NCBI GenBank assembly: GCA_030849965.1
Contig: JAVDKL010000001.1
Span: forward strand, 2,524,554 to 2,588,553
Length of the DNA stretch: 64,000 nucleotides
Reading direction: 5' to 3'
DNA from: Schauerella fraxinea
Lineage (GTDB): Bacteria; Pseudomonadota; Gammaproteobacteria; Burkholderiales; Burkholderiaceae_B
Each line of letters starts with the position of its first letter. The stretch's first letter is position 1. The position numbers and the translations under genes are program-made. Under the pieces are notes generated by a model. That model was not told where the DNA came from. It saw nothing but the letters and a program-made list of their open reading frames with translations, and made no database searches. Positions 53,983 to 62,606 of the stretch are shown here, piece after piece.

Positions 53983-55818
53983 ATGACATCCCCCGTATTG
54001 CGCCAGTGCGCAGGCCTCGCCGCCTGTCTGGCTCCGCTCTTTGCCGTCGCGCAAACCACCGCTCCCGCCAACACCCTCGACACCATCGTCGTCACCGCCC
54101 GCGCACCGCAAGACGCGCGCGATGTGCTGGGCGATGTGACCGTGATCGACCGTCAGACGCTGGACGCGGCTGGGCAAAGCAGCCTGGCCGAAGTGCTGTC
54201 GCGCGCCCCCGGCATCGAGTACAGCAATAACGGCGGCCCGCAAACGTCATCCAGCCTGTTCATTCGCGGTGCCAACTCCAACCAGACCCTGGTGCTGGTG
54301 GACGGCATTCGCGTCAACTCGCCGGTGACCGGCCTGGCGTTCCTCGAAACGTTCCCGCCCGACGCCATCGAGCGCGTGGAAGTGCTGCGCGGCTCGGCCA
54401 GCAGCCTGTATGGCGCCGACGCCATCGGCGGCGTGGTCAACATCATCACGCGCCGTGGCAACGAAGACCGGCCGCTGTCGGCCTATGGCTCGGTGGGCTA
54501 CGGCACGTACGGCACGGCCCGCACCCGCCTGGGTCTGTCGGGCGCGGCACAAGGTTTCGACTACTCGTTGTCGGCCGGCTACGGCCAGAGCCGCGGATTC
54601 AACGCCACGTCGCCCAAGAATTTCTCGCACAATCCCGACCGCGACGGCTATTACCAAAATGACTTTTCGGGTTCGTTGGGTTATCGCTGGGCACCCGGCC
54701 ATCATGTGGGTGTGACCGCCTACTCGGCGCGCATCAACGGCCAATACGATGCCGGCCCCGACTTCCTCACCGGCGCGTACTACAACGACCGCGCGATCAC
54801 GCGCCAGCAGGTCTACACGATCACGAGCACCGACGACATTACCGATCGTTGGCAGAGCGTGGCCCGTCTGGGCTACGGCCGTGACGACCAACGCAATCTG
54901 TCGTCGTTCCAGTCGCGCTTCGGTAGCGAACAGCATACGTACACGTGGCAGAACAACTTCAAGCTCACGCAACAGCAGCAACTGTCGCTGGTGCTGGAGC
55001 GCCTGGAAGAACGCGTCACCGGCAGCACGTCCTATTCGCCCAACGATCGCGACACCAATTCGGTCGGCCTGATCTATCGCGGCGAGTTCGGCCCGCATCA
55101 CGTACAGCTCAATGCGCGCAACGATCACAGCTCGGTGTATGACGACGAAACCACGGGCGGCATCGCCTATGGCTTCGACCTCACCCCGCGCGTGCGCGTG
55201 GGTGTGGCCGGCAACACCGGCTTCAAGACGCCGACCTTCCAGGATCTGTACTTCCCGTTCTACGGCAATCCGGATCTGAAGCCCGAACGTTCGCGCAACG
55301 TTGAAGCCAGCATCCGCTACACCGGCGACGCCACGCGCCTGTCGGCCGTGGTGTATCGCAACAAGGTCAAGGATCTGATCGCCAGCGGTCCCCCGGACTA
55401 TCTGCCGTACAACGTCAACCGCGCCACGCTCGAAGGCGTGACCTTGTCGGCCGAACACGACATCGGCGCCACCACCTTGCGCGGCAGCGCCGACTTCTCC
55501 AATCCGGAAGACGACAAGACGGGCAATCAACTGGCCCGTCGTGCCAAGCAAGTCTTCCGCTTCGGCGCAGACCACCGCTTCGGCGCGTTCAAGGTCGGTA
55601 CGGAAGTGCTCGTGTCGGGCAAGCGGTACGATGATGCGGCAAACACCACGCGCTTGGGCGGCTACACGTTGCTCAACCTGCTGGCGTCGTACGACATCAC
55701 CAATCGCCTGCAAGCCCAAGTCCGTTGGAACAACGTGCTGGATCGGGACTACACCTTGGCCAACAGCTACTACACGCCCGGCTCGAACGTCTTCTTCAAT
55801 CTGAACTGGAAGATGTAA
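53983..55818 (+). CDS. btuB: TonB-dependent vitamin B12 receptor
   Basis: Outer-membrane receptor that imports cobalamin using TonB energy. The 611-residue product has a signal peptide ending near AVAQ, a TonB box (DTIVVTARAP), a plug domain (VLSRAPGIEYSNNGGP ... FIRGANSNQTLVLVDGIRVNS), and a beta-barrel ending in NVFFNLNWKM with the terminal aromatic-rich strand. It lies downstream of a B12 riboswitch and 4 bp before btuF. Confidence 0.95.
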   Translation: MTSPVLRQCAGLAACLAPLFAVAQTTAPANTLDTIVVTARAPQDARDVLGDVTVIDRQTLDAAGQSSLAEVLSRAPGIEYSNNGGPQTSSSLFIRGANSNQTLVLVDGIRVNSPVTGLAFLETFPPDAIERVEVLRGSASSLYGADAIGGVVNIITRRGNEDRPLSAYGSVGYGTYGTARTRLGLSGAAQGFDYSLSAGYGQSRGFNATSPKNFSHNPDRDGYYQNDFSGSLGYRWAPGHHVGVTAYSARINGQYDAGPDFLTGAYYNDRAITRQQVYTITSTDDITDRWQSVARLGYGRDDQRNLSSFQSRFGSEQHTYTWQNNFKLTQQQQLSLVLERLEERVTGSTSYSPNDRDTNSVGLIYRGEFGPHHVQLNARNDHSSVYDDETTGGIAYGFDLTPRVRVGVAGNTGFKTPTFQDLYFPFYGNPDLKPERSRNVEASIRYTGDATRLSAVVYRNKVKDLIASGPPDYLPYNVNRATLEGVTLSAEHDIGATTLRGSADFSNPEDDKTGNQLARRAKQVFRFGADHRFGAFKVGTEVLVSGKRYDDAANTTRLGGYTLLNLLASYDITNRLQAQVRWNNVLDRDYTLANSYYTPGSNVFFNLNWKM

Positions 55819-55822
55819 GCCC

Positions 55823-56782
55823 ATGACTGCCGCGCCTGAAAAGCACGCGGCGGTTAAGGCGTGGCCGTTCGGCCATGCTGCCCGCGCCCGCCTCCGTTTT
55901 GCACCGGTGGCGGGTGTGTTGTTTGTGCTCGCCGCGATACTGCCTGGCGCGGCTCGTGCCGCGATCGACGCGGTCGACGATCGCGGCCAGGCCGTGCATC
56001 TCGCAACACCGGCGCAACGCGCGGTGTCGCTCGCGCCGCACATCACCGAACTCGTGTTTGCGGCCGGGGCCGGTCGCCAGTTGGTGGGACGTGACGCCGG
56101 TAGCAACTATCCGCCCGAGGCCGCGGCCATCCCATCGGTAGGCGAAGGTTTTCAACCTAACGCCGAGCGGGTGGCCACCCTCGCGCCCGACCTCATTCTG
56201 GGATGGCAATCCGCGCCGGCAAACCGGTTGTTGCAGGTGCTGGGCGCGGGCGCGCCGCCGGTGTATGCCAGCGATCCCACCACGATGCGCGCGATCCCGA
56301 AAGCGATCCGGGATATGGGCGTGCTCTTCGGCACATCCAATGTGGCGGATGCCCATGCGGCCGCGCTTGGGCAACAGCTCGATCGGCTCGAGCAGACGTA
56401 CGCGCAACGCACGCCAGTGCGGGTATTCATCGCAGTCGCCGAAGCGCCGATCTACACCCTCAACGGCAGCAGCATCGTGAGCGATGCGCTGCGGCTATGC
56501 GGCGGCGTGAACGTGTTCGCCGGATTGCCGACGGCAGCCGCGCAACTGTCGCGCGAAGCGCTGCTGGCCAGCGATATCGATGCGATCGTCACCGGCGTGG
56601 CTGGCGACGCCGACATGGCAACCAAGCTGCAATTCTGGCAACGCCTGGGCCTGCCCGCCGCGCGCCGCGGCCGCTTGATCGCCATCGATGCCGACCTGCT
56701 GTACCGCCCCGGCCCCCGCCTGGTGGACGCCACCGCCAAACTTTGCGCAGCGCTGGACGGCGTGCGGAACGCGAAAGACTGA
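55823..56782 (+). CDS. btuF: Cobalamin-binding periplasmic protein
   Basis: Periplasmic carrier that hands cobalamin to an inner-membrane ABC transporter. The 319-residue product has a signal peptide (residues ~27-48: GVLFVLAAILPGAARA), then RAVSLAPHITELVFAAGAG and RLGLPAARRGRLIAIDADLLYRPGPR, typical of BtuF/FecB-type helical-backbone binding proteins. It starts 4 bp after btuB, so one B12-controlled transcript is likely. Permease genes btuC/btuD are not in the window. Confidence 0.9.
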   Translation: MTAAPEKHAAVKAWPFGHAARARLRFAPVAGVLFVLAAILPGAARAAIDAVDDRGQAVHLATPAQRAVSLAPHITELVFAAGAGRQLVGRDAGSNYPPEAAAIPSVGEGFQPNAERVATLAPDLILGWQSAPANRLLQVLGAGAPPVYASDPTTMRAIPKAIRDMGVLFGTSNVADAHAAALGQQLDRLEQTYAQRTPVRVFIAVAEAPIYTLNGSSIVSDALRLCGGVNVFAGLPTAAAQLSREALLASDIDAIVTGVAGDADMATKLQFWQRLGLPAARRGRLIAIDADLLYRPGPRLVDATAKLCAALDGVRNAKD

Positions 56783-56896
56783 ATCGGACTGCATTTCCGC
56801 CACACTGCTTTATCATGGCGGATTAAGCGGCGCCTCGCGCGCGGCGTTCCCTACGCACCTCATCGCGGCTTGCCCGCGAACCTCACGCATCGCCCC

Positions 56897-57703
56897 ATGA
56901 CCACATCCGCTCCCGACACGCTTACCATCGCCGGCAAGGCCTACACGTCGCGACTGCTCGTCGGCACCGGCAAGTATCGCGATTTTGCGCAAACCCGCGA
57001 GGCGCTCGACGCCAGCGGCACGCAAATCGTCACTGTCGCTATCCGCCGCACCAATATCGGCCAGAACGCCAACGAGCCCAGCCTGCTCGATAGCGTGCCG
57101 CCCTCGCAATTCACGCTGCTGCCCAATACGGCCGGCTGCTACTCCGCCGACGATGCCGTGCGTACGCTGCGCCTGGCGCGCGAACTGCTCGACGGCCACT
57201 CGCTGGTCAAGCTGGAAGTGCTGGGCGACCCCACCAATCTGTTTCCCAACATGCCCGAAACGCTGGACGCCGCCCGCACGTTGGTTAAAGACGGCTTTCA
57301 GGTGATGGTGTATTGCACCGACGATCCCATCCAGTGCCGCATGCTCGAGGATATCGGCGTGGTGGCCGTGATGCCGCTGGCCTCGCTGATCGGCTCGGGC
57401 ATGGGCATTCTGAATCCGTGGAACCTGCGCCTGATCATTGACCAGGCCCGCGTGCCGGTGCTCGTGGATGCCGGCGTGGGCACGGCCTCGGATGCTGCGA
57501 TCGCCATGGAACTCGGCTGCGACGGCGTGTTGATGAACACCGCCATCGCCGGCGCCCGCGATCCCATTCTGATGGCCAGCGCCATGAAAAAGGCGGTCGA
57601 AGCCGGCCGCGAAGCCTATCTGGCTGGACGCGTACCCAAGAAGCTCTACAGCGCCCAGCCCAGCTCGCCCACCGAAGGCTTGATTACCGCGCACAAAGGT
57701 TGA
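56897..57703 (+). CDS. thiG: Thiazole synthase
   Basis: TIM-barrel enzyme that builds the thiazole phosphate of thiamine from deoxyxylulose phosphate, dehydroglycine and ThiS-bound sulfur. The 268-residue product carries the Schiff-base lysine (Lys105 in LVKLEVLGD) and the late [30 protein letters not shown] block. The ATG at 56897 is preferred over one 9 codons upstream. It lies 114 bp after btuF and overlaps or adjoins thiD. ThiS is not in the window. Confidence 0.95.
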   Translation: MTTSAPDTLTIAGKAYTSRLLVGTGKYRDFAQTREALDASGTQIVTVAIRRTNIGQNANEPSLLDSVPPSQFTLLPNTAGCYSADDAVRTLRLARELLDGHSLVKLEVLGDPTNLFPNMPETLDAARTLVKDGFQVMVYCTDDPIQCRMLEDIGVVAVMPLASLIGSGMGILNPWNLRLIIDQARVPVLVDAGVGTASDAAIAMELGCDGVLMNTAIAGARDPILMASAMKKAVEAGREAYLAGRVPKKLYSAQPSSPTEGLITAHKG

Positions 57704-57705
57704 CC

Positions 57706-58524
57706 GTGGCCGATCCCATCTACAACACCCTCAGCATTGCCGGGGTGGACCCCTCCGCCGGCGCGGGCGTACTCGCCGACGTCAAGACGATGAGCGCCCT
57801 GGGCACCTACGGGTGCGGGGTGATCGCCGCGCTTACCGCGCAGAACACCAAAGGCGTCACCGGCATCTCGCCCGTCGACCCAGACTTCGTCGGCTTGCAG
57901 ATCGATACGCTGTTCGACGACGTGGCGATTGCTGCCGTCAAGATCGGCATGCTGGGCCAGGAACGCGTCACCCTGGTGGTGGCCGAAAAGCTCGCCAAGC
58001 ACAACCCGGCGCACATCGTGCTCGATCCGGTGATGATCGCCAAGAGTGGCGACATGCTGCTTGAGCGCAAAGCCGTTGGCGCGCTGCGCGAGGCGCTGTT
58101 GCCGCAGACCACCGTGCTCACGCCCAACCTGCCCGAGGCCGGCGTACTGCTCGGACAGCGCCAGGTCGACACCATCCGTGAAATGCGTCGCGTGGCTGAA
58201 AAGCTGCGCAACCTGCTGGCCTATTCCGGCCATCGCTGGGTGATGCTCAAGGGCGGGCATCTGCCCAGTGACGACATCGTCGATCTGCTGTTCGACGGCG
58301 ATCGCATGATCGAATTGCCGGGCCGCCGCATTCTCACCCGCAATACCCATGGCACGGGCTGCACCCTTTCGGCGGCATTGGCCGCGCTGATCCCGCAAAC
58401 GAACGATGTGCCCGAGGCCGCGCGCCGTGCCAAGGACTATCTGACGGCAGCTCTGGCCGCTGCCGACACGCTCAACGTGGGTTCCGGTCACGGGCCGGTG
58501 CACCACTTCCACGCGCAGTGGTAG
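57706..58524 (+). CDS. thiD: Hydroxymethylpyrimidine/phosphomethylpyrimidine kinase
   Basis: Phosphorylates HMP and HMP-P for thiamine synthesis. The 272-residue ribokinase-fold product has SIAGVDPSAGAGVLADVKTMSALG at the start and NTHGTGCTLSAALAAL near the end, the anion hole and catalytic Asp region. GTG at 57706 follows the thiG stop by 2 bp and has AAAGG upstream; a TTG at 57700 is less likely. It completes a thiC-thiG-thiD set spread over the window. Confidence 0.95.
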   Translation: MADPIYNTLSIAGVDPSAGAGVLADVKTMSALGTYGCGVIAALTAQNTKGVTGISPVDPDFVGLQIDTLFDDVAIAAVKIGMLGQERVTLVVAEKLAKHNPAHIVLDPVMIAKSGDMLLERKAVGALREALLPQTTVLTPNLPEAGVLLGQRQVDTIREMRRVAEKLRNLLAYSGHRWVMLKGGHLPSDDIVDLLFDGDRMIELPGRRILTRNTHGTGCTLSAALAALIPQTNDVPEAARRAKDYLTAALAAADTLNVGSGHGPVHHFHAQW

Positions 58525-58594
58525 CCGGCCGTCACGAATCGGTACAATAGTCCGCGCGCCATCCCTTTATCCGCTATTCCTAATTTCCACCATC

Positions 58595-59275
58595 ATGAAC
58601 GCCTCCACGCTCCCCGATCTCGAACAAGCCCGTTTCAACATGATCGAACAGCAGATCCGGCCCTGGGATGTGCTCGACGCAACGGTGCTTGCCACCCTGT
58701 TCGAGGTGCGCCGCGAAGCGTTCGTGCCGGCGCCGGTGCGCGCCATGGCCTTTTCCGATCTGGAACTGCCGTTGACCGTCAACGGCGCCGATACGCGTGA
58801 AACCATGCTGGCGCCGAAGGTCGAAGCCCGCCTGACGCAAGAATTGCTGCTCACCCCCAACGACTGTGTGCTCGAAATCGGCACGGGTTCCGGCTACCAG
58901 GCCGCCCTGATCGCCCATATCGCCCAGCAAGTGACGTCGGTCGAAATCGATAGCCGTCTGGCCGGATTCGCCCAGGCCAATCTGCAGCAAAACGGCGTGA
59001 AGAACGTTAAGGTCGAAACCGGCGATGGCCGCAACGGCTGGGGCTCCACCGAATACGACGCCATCCTCGTCACCGGCTCGGTGCCGGTCGTGCCCGACGC
59101 CCTGCGCTACCAACTGCGTGTGGGCGGCCGCATGGTCATTGTGGTCGGCCAGACGCCTGTGATGACAGCCTGCCGCATCACGCGCACGACGGCAGCCACG
59201 TTCGAAACCGTGACGTTGTTCGAAACGGTCATCAAGCCGTTGCGCGGCGCGACTGTTTCGCAATTCAAGTTCTAA
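58595..59275 (+). CDS. Protein-L-isoaspartate methyltransferase-like protein
   Basis: SAM-dependent methyltransferase of 226 residues. It has the PIMT-type ALTVNGADTRETMLAPKVEA region and the SAM motif VLEIGTGSGYQAALIAHIA. Canonical PIMT repairs isoaspartate; this member belongs to the subgroup often found next to outer-membrane genes in betaproteobacteria, so its natural substrate is unsure. It stands 3 bp before the tolC start, so co-transcription is likely. A TACAAT -10 lies at 58544. Confidence 0.85.
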   Translation: MNASTLPDLEQARFNMIEQQIRPWDVLDATVLATLFEVRREAFVPAPVRAMAFSDLELPLTVNGADTRETMLAPKVEARLTQELLLTPNDCVLEIGTGSGYQAALIAHIAQQVTSVEIDSRLAGFAQANLQQNGVKNVKVETGDGRNGWGSTEYDAILVTGSVPVVPDALRYQLRVGGRMVIVVGQTPVMTACRITRTTAATFETVTLFETVIKPLRGATVSQFKF

Positions 59276-59278
59276 GCG

Positions 59279-61051
59279 GTGCGTCGCGCCCGGCTGGCCG
59301 CTCGCATCGGATGCGCGTTGGCCCTATGGGCAAGCGCGGCGACCAGTCATTCGCAGGATTTGATGCAGGCCTGGCGCGACGCGCTGGTCAGCGACCCCAC
59401 CTACGCCGCGGCGCGCGCCGCCTATCGTGCCGGTCTTGAGCGGCAGCCGCAGGCCCGCGCCAATCTGCTCCCCTACGTATCGGCCGAGGCCGGCGGCGAA
59501 TACCGCGATGTGCGCAGCACGTCGGGCTTTCGTCGCGATACGTCAGGCACGCGCGGCACCTGGGATCTTGTACTCACACAACCGCTGTTCGACTGGGGCA
59601 GCTACAAGGCCTACGAGCAATCGAAGCTGGTCGTGGCCGACGTCGAGGTGCAGTTGCAACAGGCGCTTCAGGACCTGCTGCTGCGGGTGTCGGACGCCTA
59701 TTTCAACGTGCTGTCGTTTGAAGATCAGCTCGCCGCCACGGTGGCCGAAAAGAGCGCCATCGCCGAGCAGGTCGAGTCGGCGCAACGCAACTTCGAACTC
59801 GGCAATGCCACGATTACCGACACCTATGAGGCCCAGTCCCGCTACGACCTGATCGTGGCGCAAGAGCTGCAGTTGCAGAACCTGCTCGAGGTGCAACGCG
59901 ACCGGCTGACGCAGATCGTCGGCAGTCCGCCGGGCAGCCTGGCCCGGCTGCCCAGTGGCACGGCCTTGCCGGCGCCGCAACCCGCGCGGCTCGAAGCCTG
60001 GTCTTCGCAAGCGCAAAGCTCCAGCCTGGAAGTGATTCGCGCCGAGCTCCAAACCCGTATCGCGCAAAGGGATATCGAAATCGCACGCAGCGGCTTCTAT
60101 CCCATCGTGGCATTACGCGCGTCGTCGGGCAGCGCCACCGACTCGCGCTTGAGCAATCCGGGCTCGGGACGACCCATCGACAACACCATCGGTGTCGTCG
60201 TGTCGATGCCCTTCTATACCGGGGGCGCCGTATCGTCGCGCGTGACGGAGAGCGTGCAGCTCGAGCAACGCGCCCGTTTCAATGCCGAAACCTCGCGCCG
60301 CCAGGCGCTACAACTGGCACGCCAGTATTACACCGGCGTCACCACGGGCCTGTTGCGGGTGCGGGCGCTGGAGGCCGGCGAGCGATCGAGCCGTTCGGCG
60401 GTGGAAGCCAACCGACTGGGCTACGAGGTGGGGGTGCGGATCAATCTCGACGTGCTCAATGCCGAACAGCAGCTCTACGCCACCCAGCGCGACCTGGCAC
60501 AGGTGCGCTACAACACGCTGATCGACGGCCTGCGTCTTAAAGCCACGAGCGGCATCCTGGCCGAGGCCGATCTCGATGCCATCAATCGATTGCTGCGGTT
60601 TGGCCCACCGGCCTCGGAAAAGCCGGACGACACACGTCGATCCGGCATGACAGGCCTGGCCCCTGCCAAAGCGGCTGGCACCAGCGCACGCAGCAATCGC
60701 GGCGCTGGCGGCCCGCTAGGGCCCGCTGTAGCACCTGCTGCTGGAACGATGGGGAGTGGAACGCTGGGTGGTGGAACGATGGGGGGCGGACCGATGAACG
60801 GTTCGGGTCTGGTCGCACCGCTGGTCCCGGCTGATGGCACCCGGCACCCCCCCCCCGCCGGATCGACGGGGGTGCCTGCAGGGCGTTCGAGGAACACGCC
60901 GAGCACAACGTCTGCGCCGTCTGCTGCGCCCTATCGTGCACCCAACGTGGCGCCCGGTGCGGGGCCCAATGCGGCACCCTACGTTGCACCCGCCGGCACC
61001 CAGGTGCCCGACTCAGCGCCCCCGGATTTTCTTAACCAACGAGGTCGTTGA
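59279..61051 (+). CDS. tolC: TolC-family outer-membrane channel with low-complexity tail
   Basis: Trimeric outer-membrane channel used by efflux pumps and type I secretion. The 590-residue product (about 430 residues is usual) has a signal peptide (RIGCALALWASAATSHS) and two tandem OEP repeats with long coiled-coil helices (LEEVQRD, QARANLLPYVS). Residues past ~440 form a Gly/Pro/Ala/Thr-rich tail with pentad repeats (GTMGG) and a C10 tract. The start is GTG. Its last 39 bp overlap rfaE2 on the other strand. The extra tail is an addition unlike the family norm. Confidence 0.88.
   Translation: MRRARLAARIGCALALWASAATSHSQDLMQAWRDALVSDPTYAAARAAYRAGLERQPQARANLLPYVSAEAGGEYRDVRSTSGFRRDTSGTRGTWDLVLTQPLFDWGSYKAYEQSKLVVADVEVQLQQALQDLLLRVSDAYFNVLSFEDQLAATVAEKSAIAEQVESAQRNFELGNATITDTYEAQSRYDLIVAQELQLQNLLEVQRDRLTQIVGSPPGSLARLPSGTALPAPQPARLEAWSSQAQSSSLEVIRAELQTRIAQRDIEIARSGFYPIVALRASSGSATDSRLSNPGSGRPIDNTIGVVVSMPFYTGGAVSSRVTESVQLEQRARFNAETSRRQALQLARQYYTGVTTGLLRVRALEAGERSSRSAVEANRLGYEVGVRINLDVLNAEQQLYATQRDLAQVRYNTLIDGLRLKATSGILAEADLDAINRLLRFGPPASEKPDDTRRSGMTGLAPAKAAGTSARSNRGAGGPLGPAVAPAAGTMGSGTLGGGTMGGGPMNGSGLVAPLVPADGTRHPPPAGSTGVPAGRSRNTPSTTSAPSAAPYRAPNVAPGAGPNAAPYVAPAGTQVPDSAPPDFLNQRGR
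60743..60802 (+). repeat. Four 15-bp coding repeats in tolC
   Basis: Units GGAACGATGGGGAGT, GGAACGCTGGGTGGT, GGAACGATGGGGGGC and GGACCGATGAACGGT follow each other without a gap. They encode Gly-Thr/Pro-Met/Leu-Gly/Asn-Ser/Gly pentads in the C-terminal tail. Confidence 0.8.
60847..60856 (+). repeat. C10 homopolymer in tolC
   Basis: Ten consecutive C residues encode the end of His and three Pro (about residues 523-526). Such tracts slip in replication. Loss of one C moves the downstream reading to a frame open to 61136, so the tail would change and lengthen. Confidence 0.9.
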
Positions 61052-61519
61052 GCGTTCGAACTCAAAGGGAATCGCCACTGCGCGACCGCCCCAAGACTCG
61101 ACCAACGCGGTTTCCGGCAATACGGCCATGTCGTAGTCGCCCCCTTTTACGATCAAATCGGGCTTCAGCGCCGCGACCAGGGCTTCGGGCGTTTGTTCTT
61201 CAAACACCGTGACCGCATCCACGCAACCCAACGCAGCCAGCACGGCCGCGCGATCCGAGGTGGTATTGAGCGGCCGATCGTCGCCTTTACCCAAGCGTTT
61301 GACCGATGCATCGGTGTTGATCGCCACGATCAGGGTCGCGCCCAATTGGGCGGCCTGATCCAGGTAGGTCGCGTGTCCGCGATGCAGGAGATCGAACACA
61401 CCGTTGGTAAACACCAGCGGCCGAGCGAACTGGCCCGCCGCCACGGCGGCTTCGCACGCTTCCCGCGACATGACCTTGGCTTCAAATCGTGCCTGCGGCA
61501 AAACGTGCACTGCGCTCAA
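61013..61519 (-). CDS. rfaE2: D-glycero-beta-D-manno-heptose 1-phosphate adenylyltransferase
   Basis: Makes ADP-heptose for the lipopolysaccharide core. The 168-residue product is a stand-alone HldE C-terminal domain with NGVFDLLHRGHATYLDQAAQLG, the H-x-G-H nucleotidyltransferase motif (RGH), and KPDLIVKGGDYDM. It shares a 4-bp ATGA overlap with the ferritin-like gene upstream and its 3' end overlaps tolC by 39 bp. Confidence 0.93.
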   Translation of the reverse strand: MSAVHVLPQARFEAKVMSREACEAAVAAGQFARPLVFTNGVFDLLHRGHATYLDQAAQLGATLIVAINTDASVKRLGKGDDRPLNTTSDRAAVLAALGCVDAVTVFEEQTPEALVAALKPDLIVKGGDYDMAVLPETALVESWGGRAVAIPFEFERSTTSLVKKIRGR

Positions 61520-62415
61520 CGCAGCACTCCGGCCGGCACTTGAATGATGCCGCTCTCGCTATGCTTTTGCGCTGCGAGGCTGTTGGTCATTTCCTTGCGG
61601 AACAGGTTCAGATCCTTGACCGTATCGAAACTGCGATCCATCAGCTTGGACAGGATATGCAGAATGCGCGAGGCGACCTTGCCTTCCCAATCGTTATCGA
61701 AATGGATCTGGCTGTTCAACCAATGCTCCAGCCAACCAGGCTCTGGCAGCTTGGACTGCACCGTATCGTTGGGGAACATGTCCTTGTTGACATGCAGATT
61801 GGTCGGGTGCAAGGCCTGGGGGGTACGCGAGGCGGACGCCATCAGCACCCCGATCTTCGAAAATGCCACACGCGCGTGCTGGCTGACCGACTCGCCGCGA
61901 TTATGCAGAGCGCGACGCATGTACTGCAGGTAAGCGCCGGCGTGGCGCGCTTCATCACGCGCCAGCGTACGGTAGATTTCCTTGATGACCGGCTCGGTGT
62001 GCCATTCGGCGGCTCGGCGGTACCAGTGATTCAAGCGCACTTCGCCGCAGAAATGCAGCATCAGGGTTTCGAGCTCTGGGGCCGGGTCGAAGTCGAAGCG
62101 CACCTTGTGCAGCTCTTCTTCGGTAGGACACATGTCCGGCACGAAGCGGCGCAGGTACTCCATCATCACCAGCGAGTGCTTCTGCTCTTCGAAAAACCAG
62201 ACCGACATGAAGGCGCTGAAGTCGCTGTCTTCACGGTTGTCGCGCAGAAACATTTCCACCGCGGGCAATGCAGCCCACTCGGTGATGGCGTTCATCTTGA
62301 CGGTTTGGGCCTGCTCATCGGTCAGTTTGCTGCGATCGAACAAATGCCACGGGATATCGGTGCCCATATTCCAGCGCACCGCTTCCATATTCTTGAAGAG
62401 TTCAGGATAAAGCAT
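61516..62415 (-). CDS. Ferritin-like di-iron protein
   Basis: Helical protein of 299 residues with two E-x-x-H motifs in a ferritin-like four-helix bundle: FFEEQKHSLVMM and ARDEARHAGAYLQ, expected di-iron ligands. The pattern is closest to proteins annotated as ferritin-like or acyl-ACP-desaturase-type. It may hydroxylate or desaturate a lipid, but the substrate is unknown. It overlaps rfaE2 by 4 bp. A role in lipid A or membrane lipid change would fit the neighbour. Confidence 0.75.
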   Translation of the reverse strand: MLYPELFKNMEAVRWNMGTDIPWHLFDRSKLTDEQAQTVKMNAITEWAALPAVEMFLRDNREDSDFSAFMSVWFFEEQKHSLVMMEYLRRFVPDMCPTEEELHKVRFDFDPAPELETLMLHFCGEVRLNHWYRRAAEWHTEPVIKEIYRTLARDEARHAGAYLQYMRRALHNRGESVSQHARVAFSKIGVLMASASRTPQALHPTNLHVNKDMFPNDTVQSKLPEPGWLEHWLNSQIHFDNDWEGKVASRILHILSKLMDRSFDTVKDLNLFRKEMTNSLAAQKHSESGIIQVPAGVLR

Positions 62416-62606
62416 GATCTAGCCCTTAATGTCGTGTTCCCGCGCAAACATGAAGTCAGTCCTGGCCGATGGGGACGGCGGGTCGGTGACGGCACGTTTC
62501 CGTGGCCGCATTCACCGTTATCCCCTCGTGGCACGAATGCATCGTGACCGTCTTGTTATTTTTCCATGACCGGTTCAGCCCCAGTCAGGCGGACTGCCTG
62601 TGATTA

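Noticed and set aside
62416-62606. A small gene between the ferritin-like gene and ubiB
   Set aside because: No frame with a credible start, ribosome-binding site or known pattern was found in this 191-bp gap.
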